Below are positions 53,901 to 64,000 of a stretch of DNA of 64,000 nucleotides, one piece after another. The notes under the pieces are model-generated. The model saw only the letters and a program-made list of their open reading frames with translations. It had not been told where the DNA came from and ran no database searches. The position numbers and the translations under genes are program-made. Origin of the DNA: Sorghum bicolor (taxonomy: Eukaryota; Streptophyta; Magnoliopsida; Poales; Poaceae). Positions within the stretch are counted from its first letter, which is position 1, and each line of letters opens with the position of its first letter. The stretch is from contig NC_012874.2 in assembly GCF_000003195.3 (NCBI RefSeq), positions 62,253,768 to 62,317,767 on the forward strand, given 5' to 3'.

Positions 53901-54882
53901 AACGATATTTCCACTTGTATTGTTGTTGTTAGTGGTTATCACAGCAAGTTCACGGAAACAATATTTGCAGACATAAGGTTCAGTGATTCACAAACAGAGC
54001 ATATTTACTTGAGCAATAATGAATTAAGGCTTAAGGTCTACGAATCTTTTTCTGAAATAAGGTGGGTGAGTCAAAGTGTCAAACAGCCTTTCCACAGCAC
54101 CAGTCAACTGTTTGCTTTGACAGCAAGTTGGCCAAGACAATACTGGCAGATGTAATGTTCAGTGATTCCCAAACAGAGCACAGACTGTGTTAACTAGAAC
54201 TGGCTATTAAAATCAGGCTGACTCCAGCAATAATGAATTAATGGTGTACATTCTCTTTTCTGAAATAAGGTGGGGAAGTCAAAGGGCATTTCCACAGCAC
54301 CAGTCCAATAGTTATTCACTTGTCAGTTCGCTGTGTATGAGCTCACAACAATGTTTTGAGTTTTATCTGGGAAATTGAGATACACCAGTACTAACAATTT
54401 TCTTAGTGAATCACATACCATTCCCAACGGTGAAAAATGAAAAAATTATATTGTGAAATGCAGGCTTCAGCATCTAGCAGCCGGATAGAAATAACTTAAG
54501 CAAAGGAAGCAATAGAGACAGAGGAGAAGCCAAAGCCGGCCAGCCGGCTTGAACAGCGGCCAAGAAGTCAGTCACCTCACCTCCGTGCGGGCTCAAGGCC
54601 GACGCAAGTGGAGTAGGAGTTGTACTCCCCGGACTGGAGCGCGCCGGCGACGGCGTCCACGGCCTCCGGCGCCGTCCGGAAGCACGGGAACGCCGACGGG
54701 TCGCCGTGGCCCATCGGGACCACCGGCCGCCCGCCGCCGTCGGCCTCTACCATCCCGGCCTTGACCCTGCCCAGCACGCCGCGCACCGAGAGCGCCGTCA
54801 GGCCCAGCAGGGTCTCGTTGGGCTCGAAGTTCCACGAGGCCGGGACAGACGTCGCCACCCCATTGCCGGCGCTCTTCTCCAT
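50985..54882 (-). CDS. Aminotransferase gene 2 (tyrosine/nicotianamine aminotransferase family), 430 aa
   Basis: Seven minus-strand exons: 54882-54581, 52577-52238, 52143-51925, 51745-51686, 51587-51432, 51341-51248, 51106-50985; the joined frame of 1293 bases is intact. Exons 2-6 have exactly the lengths of those in gene 1, with the same phases and the same GC-AG intron 2. PLP motifs: [31 protein letters not shown] with Lys262, PGWRLGW and WLRITF. Differences from gene 1 sit in the N-terminus (shorter; fewer glycines), at SLSKRWLVP versus SISKKWVVP, in exon 4 ([20 protein letters not shown] against [20 protein letters not shown]) and at the C-terminal tail. Exon 4 lines the substrate side in related enzymes, so the copies may differ in substrate; that is inference. 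Confidence 0.92.
52144..52237 (-). other. GC-AG intron 2 of gene 2
   Basis: Donor AAG|GCATGT, acceptor CTAG, as in gene 1. Confidence 0.8.
52735..54475. repeat. Duplicated modules inside intron 1 of gene 2
   Basis: A unit beginning with GTGAATCTTATAGTTGG (52904 and 53879) and ending after TCCACAGCA.. recurs, and within each unit a shorter module (AACAGAGCA ... AATAATGAATTAA ... GAAATAAGG) occurs twice. Gene 1 intron 1 has each module once (44366 onward). The stretch CATCAAGAGACTGAACACATAG upstream is also repeated (about 52757 and 53717). Confidence 0.8.
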
Positions 54883-54943
54883 CGCTCGCGGCGCGGTGGT
54901 TGCTCTGGGGCGCTGCGACTGCGACAGAGGTTTGTTTGGCTTT

Positions 54944-55186
54944 GGCCTTGTTTACTCCCCAGAAAATTTTGCAAAATTTTTCACATTCCCTGTCACATCG
55001 AATCTTTAGACGCATGCATGGAGTATTAAATATAGACGAAAATAAAAACTAATTGCACAGTTTGGTCGAAATTGACGAGACGAATCTTTTGAGCCTAGTT
55101 AGTCCATGATTGGACAATATTTATCAAATACAAACGAAAATGCTACAGTGTCCATTTCCCAAAATTTTTCGGAACTAAACAAGGCC
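54944..55186. mobile_element. Tourist-like MITE in the 5' leader of gene 2
   Basis: 243 bases, GGCCTTGTTTACTCC ... GGAACTAAACAAGGCC, flanked by TTT (54941-54943, 55187-55189). It lies between the ATG (54882) and the TATA box (55260-55266), so in the predicted 5' untranslated region. Confidence 0.88.
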
Positions 55187-55259
55187 TTTGTTGTCGGGCG
55201 GCTTGGCCACTGCGAGCTCAGGAGTGATGCGGGGCAGTCGTGTGAACTCTGCCGGTCTA

Positions 55260-55266
55260 CTTATAG
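55260..55266 (-). promoter_or_regulatory. TATA box of aminotransferase gene 2
   Basis: CTATAAG on the minus strand, 378 bases before the ATG, or about 132 without the MITE and its duplicated TTT. This compares with 106 for gene 1. Confidence 0.65.
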
Positions 55267-55312
55267 TACACAAAAGAGTTTAATAAAAATACGATGTCAG
55301 AAATTTAGACCG

Positions 55313-55535
55313 AGGCCTTGTTTAGTTCAAACAAAAACAAAAAACTTTTCAAGATTCAACGTCACATCGAATCTTACGGCACATACATGAAGCATTAAAT
55401 ATAGTTAAAAATAAAAACTAATTACACAGTTTGTCTGTAAATCACGAAATTAATCTTTTGAGTATAGTTAGTCTATAATTAGACAATATTTACCACAAAT
55501 AAACGAAAGTGCTACAGTAAACAAGTTCCGAGGGC
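55313..55535. mobile_element. Tourist-like MITE, right end degraded, upstream of gene 2
   Basis: Left end GGCCTTGTTTAGTTC and the family interior; the right end stops at GTAAACAAGTTCCGA. It lies about 47 bases upstream of the TATA box. Confidence 0.75.
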
Positions 55536-55801
55536 GTTTGGTTGGAAATCAGTTCTGAATATGATTCTCCGGAGAATCACGCCAAACATGTTACGACTAC
55601 CATAGGAGCGAACTGCTTCTGACACATACATGCATTTAACACCGCTTAGAGTTAAATTCGATAGAAGTGACTTAAAAGGCAAAAAAGTTCAGAGCATTGG
55701 TACATGTGAGAATTCAACTTTTTTAAATAACTTTTAGTTAATTACCAACTTTTATAATAACATACACTCAAAAGCCTCAACTGTTTTAGCCGAGACATCT
55801 T
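55536..55801. other. No gene seen
   Basis: Intergenic AT-rich sequence; a GGGCGTTTGGTTGG..CCAAACATG pair at 55532-55590 hints at another MITE end. Confidence 0.4.
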
Positions 55802-56016
55802 TGGGGCTATTTAGTTGGTAGTAAATTTTTTTAGTTTTGACTACTATATAACACTTTCATTTGTATTTGACAATTATTGTCTAATCATAGACTAACTAGA
55901 CTCAAAAGATTCATCTTGTAAATTAAAGACGAACTATGCAATTAATTATTTTTATCTATATATAATGCTTTATGTGTATGCCACAAAAACTTTGCAAAAT
56001 TTTTGGGAGAACTAAA
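55802..56016. mobile_element. Diverged Tourist-like MITE
   Basis: GGGGCTATTTAGTTGG at the left and GGGAGAACTAAACATG at the right, with the family interior (TAACTAGACTCAAAAGATTC, GTAAATTA..GACGAACTATGCAATTA). Confidence 0.65.
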
Positions 56017-56376
56017 CATGTAGGGGCTCCTGAATTGACCTGACTGAATTGACTACATGTGGTTTAGTACCGATTTTCTTCCATCTCCTCTCATATTTCT
56101 ACAAGAATCTAGATATCCCTACTGAAGGCTAAAGCTAATAATGAATTAAGTCACTCCATATAATTTTATAGCATAAATTCATGAGCGTTCGTATTAAGTC
56201 AATGACTTAAACCTAAGTAGGTAGGATGCACTACCAGGAACCTAACAAACTTAGTTATGCTCAGTTTACTCAAACATGGGGCATTAACTAAGGGTTAACT
56301 GGAAAATTCTTCCATGTCAAAAAGAAAAACTCAAACAATTCTTATATTTTGGGATAAAATCAATAGCTAGTTAGTA

Positions 56377-56523
56377 CTTCGTCCGTTTCAAATTATAAGT
56401 CACTTTAACTTTGTTTAGTTTATATATTTTTCTGTATATCTAATATATTATTATATCTAGATGCATAGTATGATAGATATATATAAAAAAGTTAAAATAA
56501 CTAATAATTTGGAACGGAAGAAG
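56377..56523. mobile_element. Stowaway-like MITE, TA duplication
   Basis: 147 bases with inverted ends CTTCGTCCGTTTCAAATTAT and ATAATTTGGAACGGAAGAAG, flanked by TA. Confidence 0.85.
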
Positions 56524-57002
56524 TACATAGTATATTTGGATCATCAAATGAAAGTTAGTACAGGTCATAGTCGACGGAAAGCGACTAAATATTTAACAGG
56601 TGATGCCATCTTGGAGCTATCGGAGAGGCGAAAACCAACGATTATGGTGACCTCATGAATATTCATGGAATGACATCACTCGATTTTATACTAGCTATTG
56701 GATAGTGAGCTAAGAAATAACAAATTATCCTATTCTCTTACATAAAGGAAAAACAATATAAGGAGCCCAAAAATGGTGGACCATCCCATCCAAAAACTAA
56801 CAACGCATAACATAATTTGAGTGGTTGTTGAATGGCACCATATCCCATGGCTTGGCGGCCAAGTTATTTGCAAGCTAATTGGTGTGAAACATGTTTTGCT
56901 GAAAGCACGAGGAAGCTGCTATATCTGGTCTCATTTTTCATCTCTTTCATTCTCCTAATGCACAAACGTAAACCTGCAACGACATCATGTCTCTTTCATC
57001 CT

Positions 57003-57227
57003 CTCCATCCCAAATTATAAGATGTTTGAATTTTTTTTATCCCAAGTTTAACCACTCATCTTATTAAAAAAATCTATACAAATATAGTCAAATTTAGGTA
57101 ATACTTGTAGAACTTTTATTAATAAACCAAGCCCCGACAAAAAAAATTGTAGAAATTTTTGAATAAAATGAATAGTTAAATGTTATGTCAAAAAAGTCAA
57201 ACATCTTATAATTTGGAATGGATTAAG
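57003..57227. mobile_element. Stowaway-like MITE
   Basis: Inverted ends CTCCATCCCAAATTATAAGA and TCTTATAATTTGGAATGGAT; long complementary arms (AGATGTTTGA / TCAAACATCT). Confidence 0.82.
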
Positions 57228-57894
57228 TATGTCGGAAGCATTGGACATGGTTATCAATTTGTGTTTGTCTTTGCTACTACTAATTATATAAAAGTATTAA
57301 GGGTATGGCAAACGGACGATGATGTGTGGCAAGTGGACAAAAGGTAAATTTGCCCTTAACTTGACGACAATATTACCAACATGCGTCCACGTCACAGAGA
57401 GACACTGCGTGCGCGCTGAATTGGATGCGCATTGCACAGGGGCCCGAAAGTTCAGTACAGAAAAAGTGGAGTTATTAAGCTCGCTTAGTTCTTGTTAAAA
57501 GTGTGGAGAAAACAAAAACTTCATTTGTTTGGTCGTCGATTTCAGATAAAGGCTATCCTCCAGCATACCTGCACAAAGTTTATAATTAGCAGGAGATGCC
57601 TTGGGTTAAGCTAGTAACTTAGAATGTTATCTTTCGCCACAAGGAATACACGCGTCACAGACAGGATTTTTGTTTGGTCATAGTATACGCCTACTACCGT
57701 ACGTGAAGAAAGTACCTTTGTCATAGAAGGTGCGTCTCTAAACCTCTTTGATGACGAATCAAAGAAAAATGCTATTCATCAGTTTCGTCACTAAACATGA
57801 TGCTTCTAATTAGTTGTCAACAAAAACATCACAGCACGTTGAATAGGCCGGGAGGCACCACATCGTCATGATATCTGGTGAATCTGGCGAGCTG
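57228..57894. other. No gene seen
   Basis: Intergenic sequence without coding evidence. Confidence 0.45.
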
Positions 57895-58062
57895 GTGTGC
57901 TCAAGTTGCCTTACCTCTTCTTAGCCAGCTTTATTCCGCTACTTTTTTTTGCTTTAAGTTAGATCTTTTTTTAGTGGTGTGTTGGCCTATTGGTAAAACA
58001 TTGTAATAATTGACCTGATTCTATCTGTCGATAGATGAAACCGGATTATTTAAAAAAAAAGG
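57895..58062 (+). mobile_element. LINE 3'-tail relic
   Basis: Non-coding tail of LINE type ending CTGTCGATAGATGAAACCGG and an A-run (58053-58061). No coding part remains. Confidence 0.5.
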
Positions 58063-59094
58063 CATCAGCCAACCAAATCATGTTGCCAACCTCATGCTCA
58101 GCTTGGCCATATATGGCCACCGTACCCCGCACCCATGCCTGAGCATACGACAGCCCTATGCTCGGCTCACCCAGCCACCACATCCGACCAGTTGTAGCAA
58201 CCAGGCCGGCCGGCCCTCACTTGATGTGGGCAACACTTGGCCCTTCTACTCGGGGAAAAGCCTGTCCCCAACTATATTTCCCATGGGATGACACTTCATT
58301 TCAGACTTTTAAATTTGAACTGTTCGTATTCGTCTCTTAATACTAACTAGTATAGTGCACATGCTAACGCCATGGCTTCATTTCAAAGATGTACTTGAAA
58401 ACAACCGGGTAACCATATTTTTTGATAGTTTAAGTCATACATGATTGTTTATGACCATGTATATTATCCAGAAAACACTTAAGCGTCTAAACACAACATA
58501 TATAGTTCATCAATTAAAGTTTAACTAAATCAATTTCTTTTACCCTGGAAGTCTAATGACAAAGTGCATCAGGCACGTCAGGGCATTAAGCCATGCCAAA
58601 GCAATTGGACTTTCACTAAAAGAAGATATGTTTTAGCTTTGCATTACAAAACATGAGAAAGAAGAGAGGGCATTCTTTTTGTGATATATAAATTGCAGAT
58701 GCCATTTTTAAACGTATCAGGTCGTATGTCCGAGGAATGCTGAGAAGGCTTTGCACCTGTCAACAGTGGAAGGTCGCAAATTACACAAGGTCAATTCACA
58801 CGCATCAGCTCCTCATTAGTTAATGAATACCAGAAGCATAAGACATGTATAAAAAAAATTAAAGCAAAAAACTAAAGAACACAAGTCTAGAATAATTTAT
58901 TTATATTGACGCAAATAAAAATAAATAAAACATGGAGCGCAAAAAATAAAATTATTTGAGTATACCCAACATTAATCAACAATTTGGGACGTCTTTATAA
59001 ACATTATTCTTGGTGTTATTCCCCCTTGGAATATATGGTTTAGTCAAACTCTTGATCTTGACACACCCCTCGACAATGCAACATACCTATTTAA
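58063..59094. other. No gene seen
   Basis: Short open frames around 58094-58340 have no motif; the rest is AT-rich. Confidence 0.45.
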
Positions 59095-59196
59095 TGTAAT
59101 AAATCTTTATAATTCTCTTTATAATTTTGATCAAACTTTAAATGCTTTGATTTTCCAAGATTCTTAGAATAACTTATAATTTGGAATGGAGGGAGT
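59095..59196. mobile_element. Stowaway-like MITE fragment
   Basis: Right end AACTTATAATTTGGAATGGA followed by GGGAGTA; the left end is decayed. Confidence 0.55.
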
Positions 59197-60341
59197 ATCT
59201 TGCAAACCTGAAATTCAAATTGACATTCATTTTCAGAAATAGCAGCAGAATATATGTAGGAGTATTAATGAATTAAAAGCATAATTACCAACCTCTACAG
59301 GAAGATAAATTGGCTTCTGCTCACTGCCAACAACCCAACACCGATGCATGGGAGAGGTTAAAACCTAATATTTTAAGGATCTAAGAAACATTTAATTAGA
59401 AGTGCTGATTTTTTTAATGAAAGATTAGAAGTGCGCCTTACCATAATCAGGTTGAGTCAAGTTTGTGTCCACGACATCTATCTTTTGGATGTTCTGAACA
59501 AAGTCATTCAGCAGCAGAGATTGAACGAAAACTGATGAGAACACATATACAATAGAAAAATTACAGCACGTTACAAGCTCTAAAATGCAGTCAAAACATG
59601 GAATATAATTACCATGCAAAGAACATCCAGCAGGCCAAGAACATCCGCCAGTCCTTGGCGCCTCCTCCCATGCTTCCTACGGCCGGAGTGGCCGAGTGTG
59701 ATCGCCGCAGCAAGAGGAGTCTCGAACTCTCGATGGGCAGCTGCACGGCAGGTGGGGCAGAGAGAGTGGACGTATGCCAAGGCAGACAGTGATCTCGGTG
59801 GCGGACGGCGAACATTGCGTAGCCGATAGGGCGGGACCGGTTGTACGCTGGACTGGACAACGGCTAAGGTGGAGAGGGCGAACGGCAATCTCACTCGTCG
59901 GACTGCACGGCGGTTGCGGACGGCAATCTCGCTAGATTGCACGGTGGCTGCACTGCAGCAGGAGACGGTGATCTCGTTGGCGCGAGGCAGAGGGCGGACG
60001 GTGATCTTGATGAACTGCATGGCGGCTGTAGGCACAGCTGCACTGCCCTAGGTCAGTAGGAGACGGCAATCTCGCTGGCGGACGTCGCGTAGCCGAGGCA
60101 GACCACGATTTCGCTGTTCTCGCGCGGATGTCGCGCGTGGGCCGAGATGGGTTTCCTTGTGAGAGGCGGATGGTTGGGCGATGACAAGGACCATACACGC
60201 GATTCTAATCGTCGGATTTGAGTGAGTAAGAAGAGAGAAAGATAAGAAGCAATCTGAGTGTACGTGGTTGTTTCTGTGGGTACATTTTGTTTGGTGAGTG
60301 GAGGAGAGTTATCTCAGCGGGAGAGGTTTTTGGGTGTAGCC
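59197..60341. other. GC-rich low-complexity block, no supportable gene
   Basis: From 59640 to 60180 the sequence is GC-rich with imperfect repeats of GACGGCAATCTCGCT / GACGGTGATCTCGTT. It is open in several frames on both strands (for example 59580-60035 minus), but translations are Arg/Ala/Pro-rich and change style between frames, as expected by base composition alone. Confidence 0.5.
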
Positions 60342-60344
60342 TTA

Positions 60345-60532
60345 GTGCACTCACAATGCAAGACTCTATCACAGAGTCCAAGACAATTAACTACATATTA
60401 TTTATGGTATTTTGCTGATGTGTCAGCATATTTATTGAAGAAAGAGGTAGAAAAAATAAGACTCCAAGTCCACATTATTCGAGATAATAAATAACTGTAG
60501 ACTCTATGATAGAGTCTGCATTGTGAGTGCCC
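60345..60532. mobile_element. Tourist-like MITE, TTA duplication
   Basis: 188 bases, GTGCACTCACAATGCA..GACTCTATCACAGAGTC at the left and GACTCTATGATAGAGTC..GCATTGTGAGTGCCC at the right, flanked by TTA (60342-60344 and 60533-60535). This is a different family from the GGCCTTGTTT elements. Confidence 0.88.
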
Positions 60533-60535
60533 TTA

Positions 60536-61480
60536 GCAATGTTTATGTTGGTGCATTAGTAAGGTAGATCAGTTGTATGAACTACTATTAATGCAGCTTG
60601 AATTGATGTGATGTCAAATAAAGATACATACTGCATGGATTATTTGTCCAAGGGGAGCGATTCACTACTACACAAATAATTTCGCGAGTCACTATCCTTT
60701 TATCCACCTTAGTTAATCGGTGGCAAGGCTATAAATGATTACATCGAAAAATAATTTATAAATTTGCCAATTAACTCGGATGAAGACAAACTCTTTATCA
60801 AAACTTTAGCATTCGATGAGATTTATAATTTCGTAATTGAAAAGTTTTTTAATTGAAAATGTTTAGGGTCCTAAAATATTGTTGTAAATTCAAAGAGTTT
60901 GAAATTTGAAATTATCAAACAATCTCGGATGTTGATATGGTTTATACAAAAGTTATAGTTCTGAACTTTTAGTTGAGAAGTTTTTAATGTTTGGAGTCTC
61001 AAATACGTGTTCGATGGTTATATATTTAAAGTTAAAATTCCTAAACACAAATGTTAACATATAGTTAATATCAAAGTTGTAATGGCCGACCTGAGCTACA
61101 TATTGAAAAAGTTTTTATTTAAAGTCATCTAGAGTCTTAAATATATGTTTAAAATTTCATATGTTTTAGGACTTAATTTTTTTTGAAATCAAACAATCTC
61201 AGATGGAGGCATATTCTGTACCAAAGTTATAGTACTTAATAAGATTTAAAAATTTATAGTTTTTTTATTTAAGTTCATTTAGTAGCCAATATATCAAATA
61301 TGAGATTACAAAATATTGATATAAAATAGTATCGTATTACATTGACATGAAAAAGTGGTGAAGTGGTAAACAACGAGGTAATGCTAAATGTTAGGTCGCG
61401 GGTTCAAATCCTAGAATCCACTAGAAACATGTGCGTGGCGTTGCCACACCTACATCGTCTGATTTTGGCCAGTGTAGAAT
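60536..61480. other. AT-rich repeat-like stretch, possible CACTA remnant
   Basis: CACTACTACACAAATAATTTC at 60664 resembles a CACTA transposon end. Repeated phrases follow (GAAAAGTTTTTAATTG, AAGTTTTTAATGTTTG). No transposase and no opposite terminus are seen. A B-box-like GGGTTCAAATCC is at 61398-61409. Confidence 0.35.
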
Positions 61481-61830
61481 TTGGTGTTCAATTCGCTAGC
61501 TATTTGATCTCTAGGAATTTTTCAATTCGCTAGCTATTTGATCTTTAGGAAGAATGTTATTGGATCTCAATGTTAATTTGCAAATAGCTAGCTTATGAAG
61601 TCGCTAGCTATTGTGGAGAGAATTGTAAGAGAGTTATTTCTAGAAGATCTTGCTAGATTAGCTATTTATGAGTCGCTAGCTATTTGATCTCTTTTCTCGA
61701 TAGCCAATGAGAGTGCTACTTTTTTATTATTTTTATACTTCATCTCGCTAGCTATTTGTAAAGTGCTATTGAGAGCCAATATAATTCCTCCTAGCTAGCT
61801 ATTTGATAACCATTGCGGATGGCCTAAGAG
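61481..61830. repeat. Dispersed TCGCTAGCTATTTGA motif cluster
   Basis: The phrase CGCTAGCTATTTG or close variants occurs about six times, in one case inverted (CAAATAGCTAGC). It ends near CATTGCGGATGGCC. The motif core GCTAGC is palindromic. Confidence 0.7.

Positions 61831-64000
<2,170 letters not shown>

Noticed and set aside
59580..60198. Overlapping long frames on both strands (up to 151 codons)
   Set aside because: Arg/Ala/Pro-rich in every frame; caused by GC content and imperfect repeats. No motif, no start context, no splice logic.
60664..60684. CACTA transposon
   Set aside because: Only one terminus-like sequence; no opposite end, no target duplication and no transposase, so left as a possible remnant.

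Overview
The window is nuclear DNA of a grass. Supporting signs are the SIRE/Maximus-like Ty1-copia, Tat-like and Athila-like Ty3-gypsy elements nested in one another, Tourist/hAT/Stowaway-type MITEs, LINE relics, and a tandem pair of plant aminotransferase genes with short GT-AG introns. Andropogoneae, perhaps Sorghum, is my inference from the MITE and LTR style; it is not proven here.

Bases 1-40297 are a nested transposon cluster. The outermost layer is a LINE relic (38219-40297). It is interrupted by a Tat-type gypsy element lying on the minus strand: 5' LTR 37436-38218, gag-pol 37398-31750, a seven-exon antisense gene at 26119-29889 and a broken 3' LTR at 25309-25614 plus 21691-21990. A SIRE-like copia LTR (21991-25308) sits inside that 3' LTR with a perfect 5-bp target duplication, GGTTC. 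A copia body (7173-21654, minus strand) lies to its left. Its gag is split by an Athila-like non-autonomous element on the plus strand (12320-20397, target duplication ACTAT).

The first 6.67 kb repeat 23270-29940 almost exactly, about 23.27 kb apart. The copia LTR itself is chimeric: it carries about 1.35 kb of the Tat antisense gene, flanked by a 46-bp direct repeat of LTR sequence. The same Tat-to-copia junction occurs three times. The best explanation I can offer is capture of Tat DNA by a copia LTR, insertion of that element into a Tat LTR, then unequal recombination through the shared Tat sequence.

Bases 40298-64000 are the lower-copy arm. They hold a decayed cytochrome P450 fragment (41053-41470) and two intact, tandemly duplicated aminotransferase genes of the tyrosine/nicotianamine aminotransferase family, both on the minus strand (42433-46225, 442 aa; 50985-54882, 430 aa). 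Each has seven exons with the same phases and the same rare GC-AG second intron. They have diverged mainly in intron 1 (a hAT-like insertion in one, internal duplication in the other) and in their promoters, where related MITEs landed independently. One of these lies between the TATA box and the ATG. Decayed LINE tails separate the two genes. From 55.2 kb to the end I see only MITEs, simple repeats and AT-rich sequence without a supportable gene.
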